Numbered from the stretch's first letter, positions 23,446-33,799 are shown. The stretch: 64,000 nucleotides of DNA from Psychrobacter frigidicola (GCF_007997305.1 NZ_VORZ01000004.1:62001-126000); one strand, 5' to 3'. A program made the numbers and translations. Notes: generated by a model not told the origin, from the letters alone.

Positions 23446-23844
23446 TTAACGTATATGCCATAACATCCAACTATTACTAATCTGCATCACTATAAAACCG
23501 ATAAACAGTGCAGGCGCAACAAGAGGTTTTACAGTAATAAAGATGAGTGCGAAACCTAACACGGTCAGTAGCCATTTTGCCATTTGGCCTCGGTATAACT
23601 GGCTAACAATGTGTAGACGGGCACGATATCCAGTATGTCGAAAGATAAAACCTGCAAATACAGCTTGGGTGACGAAACTCAGCAGCGCACCAATGGCGGC
23701 ACTTTTTGCTACAGTAAGCTGACTATGTAGCCATACGATATCTAGCAGTATCGCAATGACAATCAGGACAAACAGTACCCATGCTTGGCGCTTGATTGCG
23801 ATGCCAATTTTATCTTTTTGAGTACGTGCAGCAGGTCTGGTCAT
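23446..23844 (-). CDS. atpI: ATP synthase subunit I (AtpI family)
   Basis: Accessory membrane protein thought to help assemble the c-ring and to transport Mg2+. The 132-aa protein has four hydrophobic segments and a basic N-terminus (MTRPAARTQKDKIGIAIKRQAW). Identity rests on its place upstream of atpB, size and topology, since the family diverges quickly. It has a near-consensus promoter of its own at 23995-24023. Confidence 0.82.
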   Translation of the reverse strand: MTRPAARTQKDKIGIAIKRQAWVLFVLIVIAILLDIVWLHSQLTVAKSAAIGALLSFVTQAVFAGFIFRHTGYRARLHIVSQLYRGQMAKWLLTVLGFALIFITVKPLVAPALFIGFIVMQISNSWMLWHIR

Positions 23845-23994
23845 CGGCTATCCTATAGCATTAGAATAATAACTACTGACTGCCCCTATCAGATATGAGC
23901 CGCTCATATTGTATTCGGGGCGAAATTATCAGCGGCTGGCTGGTTATTATACTGAACAGTATAGGTTGCATTTCTAACCAAAAAAATGTCGCTC

Positions 23995-24023
23995 ATTATA
24001 GGAAGTACACCCTTTTTAATCAA
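23995..24023 (-). promoter_or_regulatory. Sigma-70 promoter of atpI
   Basis: On the minus strand TTGATT (-35) and a perfect TATAAT (-10) are separated by 17 bp. Transcription would start near 23988, giving a leader of about 145 nt before atpI. Confidence 0.7.
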
Positions 24024-24163
24024 GCAAAATGTGGCGTTAGCTAACCGTTAGACTTAAGGGTTTCCACCCTTTTATTGGTTGGTAACGTACCTTATATGCT
24101 AGTAATAATCATGAATCATAATAACTATTTATCAGTAAAATATTTTATATTCTCTAGCATAAT

Positions 24164-25168
24164 TTACGAGATACAGCGATGTATCTGCTGCGCCATATTT
24201 GACCACCCGCTTACAAAATCTTTGCTCGCGCTCATGTCCTCAGCTTGCACAGTAATCTTTACTGGTTGTAATTTTGCAAGTAGGCCTTTAGCAGAATTAC
24301 TTTGAGTAATTAAACACATCTGTTTGGCGGGACGTTGCTCATTTAGCCAGCGTAATTGGCTGGCTTTGGGCGCTAGATGGTGGTCGGTGCTAAGACTACC
24401 GATAAGCTGTATCTGCGCGGCATGTTCCATATATTGATAGGCATCGTGATATGCCCAATAGGGATAAGGTTTTTGTCTTTTTTGTCCAGCTTGCTGTTGA
24501 ACCGTTGCCACCGCACTGTCCATGCGCCGTGCAAATTTTTGCGCATTAGCCTGATACAGTTTTTTGTGCTGCGGATTGGCATGACTATGAATCACAGCAA
24601 GAGCACGTGTGATGGCTTTAGCATTTTCAGGATCAAGCCAAATATGCGGATCTAGCGTTCCAGAAAGAGGTACCGCCTTTACGTCACGAAGTGCATGGCG
24701 CTTAAAGGCATTGAAGCCAAATAATGAAATAGCATTGGGCGCAGTATTCAAGCTTGCTGCTAAATTATTCTCTAACGGTTCGCCGAACCATACCACAAAC
24801 TTGCTGTCTTGAATGGCTTTGATGTCGCCTGGGCTGATACTACCATGATGCCCCACTTCACCGGGTTGCAATAATTGCTTGGCAGACGGCGCACCTTCAG
24901 TCACGGCCTGACTTAATAAAAATAGAGGATAGTTACTAACGCTCACCGTTGCTGCTTGCGCATTCATTGTTAATAAACTTGACGTTAGCGTTATCAGTGC
25001 AACGGTTAATAGACGCTGTGGCTTTATAACCAACATCAGAAGCTTACTAAAAAAAGTAGGCTTACTACAGCTTGTAAGATAGGAGTCGTTGTTAATAAAA
25101 TTTGGGTAACTATTTTGGTGGTTATTCGGATAGCTGTTTAAGTAATTATAATGACGGTGAATGGTCAT
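24164..25168 (-). CDS. znuA: Zinc ABC transporter substrate-binding protein
   Basis: Periplasmic Zn2+-binding protein delivering zinc to ZnuBC. The signal sequence (KPQRLLTVALITLTSS...MNAQA) is preceded by an unusual ~48-residue Asn/Tyr/Ser-rich stretch. The true start may therefore be the ATG at 25036, although the upstream ATG has the better AGGA site. Zn ligands expected of the family are visible in GHHGSISP, LDPHIWLDPEN, YWAYHDAYQY and the C-terminal half. There is no large His-rich loop. It is transcribed divergently from zur-znuCB across a Zur box. Confidence 0.9.
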   Translation of the reverse strand: MTIHRHYNYLNSYPNNHQNSYPNFINNDSYLTSCSKPTFFSKLLMLVIKPQRLLTVALITLTSSLLTMNAQAATVSVSNYPLFLLSQAVTEGAPSAKQLLQPGEVGHHGSISPGDIKAIQDSKFVVWFGEPLENNLAASLNTAPNAISLFGFNAFKRHALRDVKAVPLSGTLDPHIWLDPENAKAITRALAVIHSHANPQHKKLYQANAQKFARRMDSAVATVQQQAGQKRQKPYPYWAYHDAYQYMEHAAQIQLIGSLSTDHHLAPKASQLRWLNEQRPAKQMCLITQSNSAKGLLAKLQPVKITVQAEDMSASKDFVSGWSNMAQQIHRCIS

Positions 25169-25271
25169 ATGTTATCAATCCTGTCAAATAAAGGCAGTAA
25201 TAGGGTGTTAGGACTTGCACGGGTAATTTTTGAAAAAGTGCAGTGTATTAACCTATTATAATCTTCATTAT

Positions 25272-25284
25272 GTTATACTATAAC
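25272..25284. promoter_or_regulatory. Zur operator between znuA and zur
   Basis: Perfect inverted repeat GTTATA-C-TATAAC, matching the core of the gammaproteobacterial Zur box, placed between divergent znuA and zur-znuCB. Zinc-loaded Zur would repress both directions, including its own gene. Confidence 0.8.
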
Positions 25285-25321
25285 GATAATATGCGCTAGA
25301 TTATTTTGGAGAGCTTGCGTC

Positions 25322-25885
25322 ATGTCGACCTTTTCAGCAGTCTGTAATCAGATAAACGCTAATCATGTGCACGATGTACAGAATTTTACTGCCGACAACG
25401 TGGCTGAACGGTTAGCCGAAGCAAAAGAGCAATGCCAAGAGCGTGGCGTGCGTTTTACCCCGTTACGTCAAACAATATATGAATTGATATTACGAGCCAA
25501 TAAACCGGTTGGCGCTTATGATTTGATTACTCAATTACAGCAAGCGCGCTTATCAGAAACAGAAAATAGCCAGACGATAGAACACGGTGAAACAAAAAAA
25601 GAGGCGCAAAAAAATGTAGCACCGCCGACAGTTTATCGTAGCTTAGAATTTTTATTAAGTGAGGGCTTAATTCATCAGCTGACCTCACTCAACGCTTATA
25701 TCCCTTGCTGTCACCCGCGCGCTCAGCATACCGCTGCATTTTTAATTTGCGAGCAGTGCCAGCGCGTTCAAGAGTGCAGTAGTGTGCCGGTGCAAGAAAT
25801 CATGAGCTTTGCAGAGCAAGATGTCGGTTTCACCGTCGCACGCAGTGTCATTGAGTTAAGTGGACGCTGCCAAGCTTGCCATTAA
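25322..25885 (+). CDS. zur: Zinc uptake regulator Zur (Fur family)
   Basis: Fur-family repressor of zinc uptake. The 187-aa protein has a winged helix (RFTPLRQTIYELIL ... PPTVYRSLEFLLSEGLIHQL) and a dimerisation/metal domain with the structural zinc cysteines in LICEQCQRV and the C-terminal RCQACH. Between the DNA-binding helices is an insertion rich in Glu, Lys and Thr (about residues 75-98). It heads zur-znuC-znuB, and the operator just upstream implies autoregulation. Confidence 0.92.
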   Translation: MSTFSAVCNQINANHVHDVQNFTADNVAERLAEAKEQCQERGVRFTPLRQTIYELILRANKPVGAYDLITQLQQARLSETENSQTIEHGETKKEAQKNVAPPTVYRSLEFLLSEGLIHQLTSLNAYIPCCHPRAQHTAAFLICEQCQRVQECSSVPVQEIMSFAEQDVGFTVARSVIELSGRCQACH

Positions 25886-25959
25886 ATGCCTAACAACAGA
25901 TTCATACGGTTTTTTATTACTATATCACCTTCACTTTTTAAACTATTCACTGTGACCTC

Positions 25960-26775
25960 ATGAGCCCATCTGCATCACTTACGCCTCAGCAGTCTAAATC
26001 TACTCTTGATAACGGGCATATTCATAACACAAGCAACGATAGTAATAGCAAACTGTTGAGCTTGAATGATGTCAATTACGATATCGGGAGGCAGCGTTTG
26101 GTCGCACATATTAATATCGATATTGCGGTCAATGAAACCGTTAGTCTCATAGGGCCTAATGGCGCGGGCAAGTCAACGCTGGTGAAGCTCATACTAGGTT
26201 TAATCACGCCTACTGATGGTAAAATTACTGCCCATCAACCGTTGCAACTGGGCTATGTACCACAACGCTTTACCGTGCCACCGATTTTACCTCTACGGGT
26301 ACAAGACTTGTTAGCACAAGCTCATAAACACCGTTTAACGCCTGAACAGCGTCAGTTTATTTTTGATAATTTGTCGTTGACGCATCTATTAACGCGGCAA
26401 ATGCGATATTTATCGGGTGGTGAAACACAGCGCGTACTATTGGCACGGGCGCTACTAGATAAGCCAAATCTATTGATTTTAGATGAACCTATGCAAGGTT
26501 TGGACCCTGATACTGAGGTTTGGCTATATCAGTTTATCGATGAGTTACCTGATTTTTTGCGCTGTGCGATGTTAGTCGTCTCTCATGATTTACACTGGGT
26601 AATGAAAGGCAGCCGTCGAGTGATCTGTCTCAATAAGCATATCTGCTGTGAGGGTCAACCTAGTGAGCTTGCTATGACTCATGAGTTTCAAAAGCTATTT
26701 GGACATCATTACGAGCAACCCTACGTGCATCAGCCGCATGATTGTGAGCACCACGCACCAAGTGAATTACTATAA
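25960..26775 (+). CDS. znuC: Zinc ABC transporter ATP-binding protein
   Basis: ATPase of the ZnuABC importer. Walker A GPNGAGKST (about residues 66-74), signature YLSGGETQR, Walker B LLILDEP and the switch His in VVSHDLHWV are all present. The C-terminus is His/Cys-rich (HHYEQPYVHQPHDCEHH), as often in ZnuC, and may sense or store zinc. Length 271 aa. It is 74 bp after zur and 73 bp before znuB. Confidence 0.95.
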   Translation: MSPSASLTPQQSKSTLDNGHIHNTSNDSNSKLLSLNDVNYDIGRQRLVAHINIDIAVNETVSLIGPNGAGKSTLVKLILGLITPTDGKITAHQPLQLGYVPQRFTVPPILPLRVQDLLAQAHKHRLTPEQRQFIFDNLSLTHLLTRQMRYLSGGETQRVLLARALLDKPNLLILDEPMQGLDPDTEVWLYQFIDELPDFLRCAMLVVSHDLHWVMKGSRRVICLNKHICCEGQPSELAMTHEFQKLFGHHYEQPYVHQPHDCEHHAPSELL

Positions 26776-26848
26776 GCTTGCCGACTAGTAGTCTGCTTTT
26801 CATCATTTGACTTCATTTTTTATAAAAACCTTCTAACGGATCTCGGTT

Positions 26849-27664
26849 ATGACTGCTTGGTTAGCCATCATTGCACCTGCTTGGATTGCAGGCAGTATTT
26901 TAGGTCTACTTTCAGCGCCTCTTGGTTGCTTAGTATTATGGCGACGGATGGCCTTTTTTGCCGATGCCTTAGCGCATGGTACCCTACTGGGCGTGGCACT
27001 TGCCGTATGGTGGCAGCTTCCTATGGGTATTGGGATTGCTTTGGTCAGCGTCATGGTGGTCGTAGGCTTGGTGTTGATCGATGATGAGCGTTTACCAGTC
27101 GATGCAGTGCTGGCAGTAGTCGCTGTATCGCTACTGTGCTTAGGCTTATTAACTTTAACTCAGTTAACTGATCAGCAAGCCAATGTCTTAGGCTTTTTAT
27201 TCGGTAACTTACTGGAGCTTGATTGGGCTGACTTACCGATACTTGCTGCCAGTGTGTTAGTGGGGTTAGGGTTTTTAACCTATATTTGGCCAGCACAAGT
27301 GAAGCTGGCTACCCACGAGGCTCTAGCTCGCATTCAAGGCATCAACCCTATGCGACAGCGGCTGTTCTTTATGGGTGTGCTGGCAGGATTTTGCGCCATT
27401 GCTCTACAAGCAGTGGGTAGCTTGCTCATCAGCGGCTTATTAGTATTACCGGCATTAACAGCGCGACTTTACTCAGCGGCACCCAATCAGATGGTTATAA
27501 TTGCACTGATAGTAGCGCAATTGGGTGTGACGTTAGGCGTCTGGGGCAGTATTTGGCTAGATATCCAAACCGGGCTGGCAATTGTGTTGGTGCTGGCAAT
27601 TTTATTTTTTGTCGCCTTAATAGTATCGAAGCTACTAGCAAAATCGTGGTCAGCAGCCAACTAA
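26849..27664 (+). CDS. znuB: Zinc ABC transporter permease
   Basis: Membrane channel of the zinc importer, ABC-3 family. The 271-aa protein has about eight hydrophobic helices, with the family-typical early region LSAPLGCLVLWRRMAFFADALAHG that carries the conserved Asp-Ala-x-x-His. It is the last gene of zur-znuC-znuB. Confidence 0.94.
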   Translation: MTAWLAIIAPAWIAGSILGLLSAPLGCLVLWRRMAFFADALAHGTLLGVALAVWWQLPMGIGIALVSVMVVVGLVLIDDERLPVDAVLAVVAVSLLCLGLLTLTQLTDQQANVLGFLFGNLLELDWADLPILAASVLVGLGFLTYIWPAQVKLATHEALARIQGINPMRQRLFFMGVLAGFCAIALQAVGSLLISGLLVLPALTARLYSAAPNQMVIIALIVAQLGVTLGVWGSIWLDIQTGLAIVLVLAILFFVALIVSKLLAKSWSAAN

Positions 27665-27948
27665 TGATGATAATAAGATTTTAATAAGTTATAAACCTTC
27701 ATAATCTGTCTCTTATCTTATTACTTACTTTTTTATACCGCTATATTTAATAAACTCTACTAGAGTCTTTTTTTAAAATATTACAAACTGCCTATATTTA
27801 ATGGTATACAGCTTAGTTGTGTACTATATTTAATGAGTCATACTATAAAATAGTTGTATAAATTATTAGAACAAAACGCAAATGTCGCTTTATTACAACA
27901 CTGACTGTTTTGGTCTAAACCTTTTTAGCCTGATAAGGTACTGACCCT

Positions 27949-28797
27949 ATGCAAAGTTACCCTGCCCGTAACGTTAGTACGCCAGATACGCAAGTAAACG
28001 TGTTGCAGATATCCGACTTGCACTTATCGGCGCTACCAGACTTTAGTAATAATGAATTAGGACTCGATCTGAGTGCTAAGCATACTTGCCTGCAAGGTTT
28101 TGAGGCGTGCTTACAGCAAGCACTCAGCGAGAACATCCGCTGTGATTTGATTCTGATTACAGGTGACTTAGTGCATGAAATACAGCCTGCGACTTACGAT
28201 TATATTTTTAAAGTGTTGAGCGCCACGCAAATTCCTTTCGCTTGTATCGCAGGCAACCATGACGTGACCGATGAGCTCGGACAAGAGCTGCCTTTTTTTC
28301 AGCGTGAATTGGTCGCCCAGTCTGCAGATTGCCGGCTGCTAAGTCGCCATGTAATCGACACTGAGCATTGGCAGCTACTATTACTGGACTCTGCTGTGCC
28401 CGGGCAAGTGGGCGGCGAGGTTACGAATACTGATATCGAGTGGTTATGTACGCAGCTAAGCACTTGCAATAAGCCCGCGCTCGTTGCCTTACACCATCAC
28501 GTGATCCCAATGAACTCTGACTGGATAGATAAGCATATCGCTGTCAATGCCGATACCTTTTGGCAGCGTATGCAAGCATTTGCTCATCTGCGCGTCATCA
28601 TCAGTGGTCACACGCACCAAGAACAAGTCAGACATTACTATGGTGTGACCGTTTATACCACTCCATCAACCTGTTATCAATTCCAGCCTAATGAAGACGA
28701 CTTTGCCTACGATGAGTGCGCGCGCCCTGGCTATCGCTGGTTGCAATTAGCCAACAATGGACAGGTTGCAAGCTGGGTCAAAAGGTTGGATACTTGA
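27949..28797 (+). CDS. cpdA: 3',5'-cAMP phosphodiesterase CpdA-like metallophosphatase
   Basis: Class III cyclic-nucleotide phosphodiesterase that lowers cAMP. The binuclear metal ligands follow the canonical order: DLHLS, GDLVHE, GNHD, HHHVIP and GHTHQ. The 282-aa length fits CpdA. It is a single gene between the zinc locus and dksA, with no regulatory element recognised in the 284 bp upstream. A related Icc-type phosphoesterase with another substrate is the main alternative. Confidence 0.85.
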   Translation: MQSYPARNVSTPDTQVNVLQISDLHLSALPDFSNNELGLDLSAKHTCLQGFEACLQQALSENIRCDLILITGDLVHEIQPATYDYIFKVLSATQIPFACIAGNHDVTDELGQELPFFQRELVAQSADCRLLSRHVIDTEHWQLLLLDSAVPGQVGGEVTNTDIEWLCTQLSTCNKPALVALHHHVIPMNSDWIDKHIAVNADTFWQRMQAFAHLRVIISGHTHQEQVRHYYGVTVYTTPSTCYQFQPNEDDFAYDECARPGYRWLQLANNGQVASWVKRLDT

Positions 28798-29105
28798 CCG
28801 CCAGTATGTTTAACCACTCTCTTGGTGGTGATATATTAACCCTATAATAATTACAACCTCATAAGTAAAATAGGCATTGCAATCAATAAGTACAATGAGA
28901 TAAAGCAGACAACTATCCAGCTCTTGATACTAAATAATCTGATAATGGCTAGGACAGCCAAACCGTTCTATCAGTTGTGTTACTTGCGTTACCAAGTGGT
29001 AAAACGTTCTGTAAAAAGACAGTAATAAGGTCTAGTGAATTTTATAGAGTTTTGCCTTTTAAAACGTCGTTTTATTGAATTAATTTGAAAAAGTAGGAGT
29101 CCCAT
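28798..29105. other. Intergenic region upstream of dksA
   Basis: 308 bp of AT-rich DNA. An AGGAGT ribosome site precedes the dksA ATG. No unambiguous promoter, hairpin or small ORF with a ribosome site was recognised. Confidence 0.35.
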
Positions 29106-29546
29106 ATGAGCACCCTAACCACGAATCCGAGTGATACGAAGTTCACTCCTTATGTGCCTGCCAAAGACGAAGAATATATGTCTGATGCGCAGTTAGAGCA
29201 TTTTAAGGCAATTTTATTAGACTGGAAGCATCAGTTAATTGGTGAAGCGGACCGCACTAAGACTTATATCCAAGACGAGTCCAGTGCTATGCCTGACATT
29301 AATGACCGCGCAACCCAAGAAGAAGAGTTTGCGTTAACCTTGCGAACCCGCGACCGGGAACGTAAGCTTATTCGCAAAATAGACAAGTCCATGGGCGAGA
29401 TCGAAAATGAGGACTACGGTTTTTGTGAAACTTGCGGCGTGGAAATTGGCTTACGTCGTCTAGAAGCGCGTCCAACTGCGACCCAGTGTATCGATTGTAA
29501 GACCTTGTCTGAGATTAAAGAGCGCCAAAACCAAGGTCATACCTAG
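29106..29546 (+). CDS. dksA: RNA polymerase-binding transcription factor DksA
   Basis: Enters the RNA polymerase secondary channel and, with ppGpp, reprograms transcription in the stringent response. The 146-aa protein has the coiled-coil tip region with acidic residues (MPDINDRATQEEEFAL) and a four-cysteine zinc finger (FCETCG...CIDC). Full Cys content marks it as the zinc-dependent form. It is followed by gluQ, the standard dksA-gluQ neighbourhood. Confidence 0.96.
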   Translation: MSTLTTNPSDTKFTPYVPAKDEEYMSDAQLEHFKAILLDWKHQLIGEADRTKTYIQDESSAMPDINDRATQEEEFALTLRTRDRERKLIRKIDKSMGEIENEDYGFCETCGVEIGLRRLEARPTATQCIDCKTLSEIKERQNQGHT

Positions 29547-29604
29547 AAAATGAACATAAGTTCAATCCCACCTTTCCTATGAATACAATGAATGAATTCA
29601 TAAT

Positions 29605-29631
29605 AATAAGCGACCCTAGTGGTCGCTTATT
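29605..29631 (+). terminator. Hairpin after dksA
   Basis: Perfect 11-bp inverted repeat (AATAAGCGACC with GGTCGCTTATT) around CTAGT. The downstream sequence is only partly T-rich, so it may be a leaky terminator allowing some read-through to gluQ. Confidence 0.6.
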
Positions 29632-29809
29632 GCGTTGTATACCATGGCTTTATAGTGACTAGCAATTCATTAAATCATTTTATTAAAAAATTAAATATCT
29701 ACTAATAAATTAAGCCGTCAGTAACAAAACAAATTCATTTAATAAATATCTTTTTATAGACACTTTCTTTATCCTATCTATATTCCTCTATTTTCGATAT
29801 CTGACTATT

Positions 29810-30769
29810 TTGACTCTGACTCATAATCCTACTGACACCCCATCGATCACAAAACATCCTATTGGTCGTTTTGCGCCCTCTCCTACTGGTGAGCTACATT
29901 TAGGCTCATTGACTACCGCGCTTGCCAGCTATTGCCATATCAAATCTTTAGGCGGCACTTGGCTGTTACGTATGGAAGATACGGATAGTGAAAGATGCGA
30001 TCAGCAATTCATTGAGCAGATATTAATAGACTTAGAAGTGCTTGGTCTGCACTGGGATGGAGACGTTATTTATCAGTCTGAGCGTATTGATATTTATAAT
30101 GACTATTTATTCACGACCTTGCTACCGCTAACTTATGCCTGTCAATGCTCGCGTAAAAGTCTGGCACAATACTGGGAACATCAAAGTTTGGAGCAACAGG
30201 ACGAGACTGATAGACTTGCCAATCGTCAACGCTATCCACGCTGCTGTATAGGGGCAGGCCTTAGTCGGCAACAACACAAACTGCGGATACAACTACCAGA
30301 CTATACGATTGGATTTATTGATGGTATTCAGGGCATACAATGGCAGAATCCACAGCACACCTTAGGTGATATGGTTACGCGACGGCAAGATGGAATGATT
30401 AATTATATTTTGGCCGCCAGTATCGACGATGGGTTGCAACACGTTAGCCATGTCATGCGTGGTTTAGATATTTTACCAATGACCACTGCCCAAATAAGTA
30501 TTATGGAAGCTGCCAAGTTACCCAATATTGAGCAGTGGTATCATTTGCCGCTGATCTGCAATACTGAAGGACAAAAGCTCTCCAAACAGAACCTTGCCCA
30601 GCCAATTGATACTCGTGACCCCAGTCAACTGATTGCAACTGCCTTGCAGTTATTACAGCAACTATCCGTAGATATGGATACCCCTGCACGCATGCTTAAC
30701 CAAGCCATTCTTCAGTGGGACAATGCGCCTTTACAAGGCAAACAATATTTAGATATACCCAATACTTAA
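29810..30769 (+). CDS. gluQ: Glutamyl-Q tRNA(Asp) synthetase
   Basis: Attaches glutamate to the queuosine base of tRNA(Asp). It is a truncated GluRS-like catalytic domain of 319 aa: [13 protein letters not shown] carries the HIGH-type motif, KLSKQN is the KMSKS-type motif, and a zinc-binding group is seen in CQCSRKSL plus RYPRCC. There is no anticodon-binding domain, which separates it from GltX. The annotated start is a TTG without a strong ribosome site, so the N-terminus is uncertain. It lies downstream of dksA as usual. Confidence 0.9.
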   Translation: MTLTHNPTDTPSITKHPIGRFAPSPTGELHLGSLTTALASYCHIKSLGGTWLLRMEDTDSERCDQQFIEQILIDLEVLGLHWDGDVIYQSERIDIYNDYLFTTLLPLTYACQCSRKSLAQYWEHQSLEQQDETDRLANRQRYPRCCIGAGLSRQQHKLRIQLPDYTIGFIDGIQGIQWQNPQHTLGDMVTRRQDGMINYILAASIDDGLQHVSHVMRGLDILPMTTAQISIMEAAKLPNIEQWYHLPLICNTEGQKLSKQNLAQPIDTRDPSQLIATALQLLQQLSVDMDTPARMLNQAILQWDNAPLQGKQYLDIPNT

Positions 30770-30793
30770 ACACAAAGATAAAAGTTAATTAAT

Positions 30794-30824
30794 AAAAAGC
30801 GCCGCTGATAACGACGCTTTTTTT
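30794..30824 (+). terminator. Intrinsic terminator after gluQ
   Basis: AAAAAGCG pairs with CGCTTTTT in a hairpin followed by T residues, 25 bp beyond the stop codon. Confidence 0.75.
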
Positions 30825-30878
30825 ATACTCATATTTATAAAGCAGCTAAATTAATCAACCTAGAGTTCAAGCTTTTGC

Positions 30879-32126
30879 TTAATAATAACGACATTGGCTT
30901 TTACCAATTTCAGGACTTTCTTTATAAATTTTGAGCAGGATAGCGACCATTATCAAGCTAATCAACATTGAGGAGCCACCATAACTAAAGAATGGCATCG
31001 TCAGACCTTTAGTAGGCATCGCCCCCATATTCATCGCCGCATTAATCACTGTCTGCGCAATAAAAATAATCCCGATACCGAATGCAGTATAGCTCATACG
31101 CATCTGCCGACGTTTTAAGGCGTTGTAGCTGATGCGCATCGCACTACCGATAATAAGCGTCTCCAGCAACAGAACCATTGCCACACCAACAAAGCCCAAC
31201 TCCTCACCCGTAATCGCTAATAAAAAATCCGTATGCGCCTCAGGCAGATGCGACAGCTTTTGAACACTTTCACCATAACCCACACCCGTGAATTCCCCAC
31301 GGCCAAAAGCAATCAGGCTGCGTGCCAGCTGATAATCCGTATCTTGAATATCATCGAAAGGATCTATAAACGATAGCGCTCGCGTCAAGCGATACTGTAC
31401 GAATACAATTGCCATAACTGCTAACGCACCGACCACTGCTCCTAACGCTATGAATTGCTTATACGGCGCACCAGCAATATAAAATATTGCAAATACCGTA
31501 CCTACAATGACCACCAAGGAACCAAAATCTGGCTGTAATAATAACAGTATGGTTAGCAGGCCAATTACTAAGGATATACGTAAAAAGCCATCCCAGCCAT
31601 TACGCACCTCAAATGAGCGCCGTACCACAAAGTCAGCTACAAAAATAATAACGGCAAGCTTGGCTAGCTCAGCGACCTGAAAATTCAGAAAGCCTAAATC
31701 TAACCAGCGTTTTGAGCCGTTAATTGGTGTGCCAAATAGCGTTGCTACTAACAATAGCCCAGTTATCCCTAATAGGACAAACTGGGTTGTGGTTTGGTAA
31801 AGGATTCTGAGCGGTACTAAAAAATAGGCTATCGCCGCCACCACAAACCCAATACCCATATACAACAGCTGACGGTAAAAAAAGTCCAGCTCCGTCATCC
31901 CACGACTGAGCGCAAATGGAATAGAGGCGGAGGCCACCATCAATAAACTGAGCACCAGCATACAGCCGACACTAGCTAATAAAGTAGCACGTGCTGAGGG
32001 TAAAGAGAGCATACCGCCTGAGCCAGTCGTTGACTGAGACGGTTGGGAGATACGAGACAAAAAAGAGAGCGCCATAAGTTTTAGATACACTAACAAACAA
32101 AAAATACGGCGTCTATTCAACGCCAC
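30879..32126 (-). CDS. ftsW: Peptidoglycan glycosyltransferase FtsW (SEDS family)
   Basis: Septal peptidoglycan polymerase working with FtsI. The 415-aa SEDS protein has ten predicted helices, the catalytic-Asp-type motif region NGSKRWLDLG, and the signature LPEAHTDFLLAITGEELGF plus PTKGLTMPFFSYGGSSML near the C-terminus. It begins with GTG at 32126; ATG at 32075 (MALSFLSRIS) is the likely alternative. It lies 242 bp downstream of murD, so the pair mimics the dcw order but is detached from the rest of that cluster. Confidence 0.92.
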   Translation of the reverse strand: MALNRRRIFCLLVYLKLMALSFLSRISQPSQSTTGSGGMLSLPSARATLLASVGCMLVLSLLMVASASIPFALSRGMTELDFFYRQLLYMGIGFVVAAIAYFLVPLRILYQTTTQFVLLGITGLLLVATLFGTPINGSKRWLDLGFLNFQVAELAKLAVIIFVADFVVRRSFEVRNGWDGFLRISLVIGLLTILLLLQPDFGSLVVIVGTVFAIFYIAGAPYKQFIALGAVVGALAVMAIVFVQYRLTRALSFIDPFDDIQDTDYQLARSLIAFGRGEFTGVGYGESVQKLSHLPEAHTDFLLAITGEELGFVGVAMVLLLETLIIGSAMRISYNALKRRQMRMSYTAFGIGIIFIAQTVINAAMNMGAMPTKGLTMPFFSYGGSSMLISLIMVAILLKIYKESPEIGKSQCRYY

Positions 32127-32368
32127 CGTTTACTTCTACTTCATATACTTTATAAAAAAGAAAAAACATGCGATTTTCTAAGCTGCTACTTAGTAAACCT
32201 CTTACCTTCTGCGATTGACAGTGGCAGTAAGGACTAAGTAAAACAATGATTTAACTTGTTAAACATCATATTTAAGACCTAGTACTATCTAACTATATTA
32301 AACGTTCAGTACTTTTCACTATTATTGTTTACACTGTTGTGATTTTCACTATTAACCGATACTAACCT

Positions 32369-33799
32369 TTAGCTAACTGGAACGGTCTTTGATTGAACAA
32401 CTAACTGTGCTACTAATTGACCAAAATAATCACCACGCGCCTCGTAGCCACTGAACTGATCAAAGCTGGCACACGCCGGTGATAGCAATACCGCTTGGAC
32501 TTGCGATAAACTACTGGCCGTCACTTGCTGAATAGTCGCAAAAGCGCCCTTTAGCGTCTCACATTGATGCAAAGTAACTTCATCGCTTAGCTTTACAGCA
32601 CGCAAATGCTGCTCAATCTGTAAGCTATCTTCACCGATACATAGGACTTGGCAGACATATTGATTGATGAAAGGGGTTAACTCACCAAATTGCTGGCCTT
32701 TACCTTGACCACCCAAAATTAATAACAGCTTGCCATCTTTGGGCGCATAGACTGCCCCTAAACCTTCAATAGCCGCCATGGTTGAGCCAATATTAGTCCC
32801 TTTTGAATCATTAAAATAATCAATATTAGCGACTGTGGTCACATATTGGCAACGATGATCAAGGCCGTTAAAGTGTTGTAGCGTGGTTAACATACTATCA
32901 AGTGGTAAACCGGCCAGCTCACCAAGAGCAAGAGCTGCTTGGGCATTCAGTAGATTATGACGACCTTTAATCAATAGCTTGTCCGCTGATAATAAACGCT
33001 TGTGACCGCGCGCCAGATAAATCTGCCCATCAGCATCAGTAATGAGACCGTACTGGTCTTTATCAGGCGCATGAATGCTGATGCTCAAGCGTGGTAAATT
33101 GTCAGCGACTAAGGGACGGGTCATTGGATCTTCACGGTTAATAACTACTGATTTTGCCCCTTGAAAAATACGATGCTTGGCCTGATGATACCCTAACATA
33201 TCGCCGTGTCGATCTAAGTGATCTGGTGACATATTGAGCACTGTGGCGACTTGTGCACCCAAATCAGTCACGGTTTCTAATTGAAAACTTGATAGCTCAA
33301 GTACGGCTAACTCCATATCAGGATTTGCCAGTAAATTTAAGGCAGGAATACCAATATTGCCGCCAATACCAACATTAATTCCAGCATCAGCGGCCATTTG
33401 CCCAAGCAAGGTGGTCACCGTACTTTTGGCATTAGAGCCTGTGATGGCCACTATCGGTACGGTGCATGCTTCACAAAATAACTGGATATCGCTAACTACA
33501 GGGATACTTGCTTGCCGGGCGGCTGCTACTGCAGGGGTATCAAGAGAGATACCAGGGCTAATAATAATGCGTGCCGCTTGTTGCAATAAGTCACCATCAA
33601 TTGCACCAAACTGACGAATCTCAACGGCTGCTGGTAAATTATCTGCTAACGCCGGCGCGCTCTGATTGTCCGTCACTGCCACGCGGTAGCCGTGCTCGAT
33701 CAAATATTGTGCTACGGATAGCCCCGATTGTCCTAAGCCGACCACCACTTGTAGGCCACTATTTTTAGGGATTGATAATTCTGTTGCAGCACAGCTCAT
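32369..33799 (-). CDS. murD: UDP-N-acetylmuramoyl-L-alanine--D-glutamate ligase
   Basis: Adds D-glutamate to UDP-MurNAc-L-Ala in peptidoglycan synthesis. Mur ligase domains are clear: an N-terminal Rossmann-like domain (VVVGLGQSGLSVAQYL), the ATP-binding P-loop ITGSNAKSTVTT, MSPDHLDRHG, and the C-terminal LLILGGQGKGQQF and LLSPACASFDQFSGYEARG motifs. The start is set at 33799, where GGAAG precedes ATG; the frame extends 27 codons upstream without family support. It lies upstream of ftsW on the same strand. Confidence 0.95.
   Translation of the reverse strand: MSCAATELSIPKNSGLQVVVGLGQSGLSVAQYLIEHGYRVAVTDNQSAPALADNLPAAVEIRQFGAIDGDLLQQAARIIISPGISLDTPAVAAARQASIPVVSDIQLFCEACTVPIVAITGSNAKSTVTTLLGQMAADAGINVGIGGNIGIPALNLLANPDMELAVLELSSFQLETVTDLGAQVATVLNMSPDHLDRHGDMLGYHQAKHRIFQGAKSVVINREDPMTRPLVADNLPRLSISIHAPDKDQYGLITDADGQIYLARGHKRLLSADKLLIKGRHNLLNAQAALALGELAGLPLDSMLTTLQHFNGLDHRCQYVTTVANIDYFNDSKGTNIGSTMAAIEGLGAVYAPKDGKLLLILGGQGKGQQFGELTPFINQYVCQVLCIGEDSLQIEQHLRAVKLSDEVTLHQCETLKGAFATIQQVTASSLSQVQAVLLSPACASFDQFSGYEARGDYFGQLVAQLVVQSKTVPVS

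Noticed and set aside
23292..23480. Plus-strand frame of 62 codons in the atpI-atpB spacer
   Set aside because: No ribosome site, no recognisable domain, overlaps the atpI 3' end, and has the composition of AT-rich spacer.
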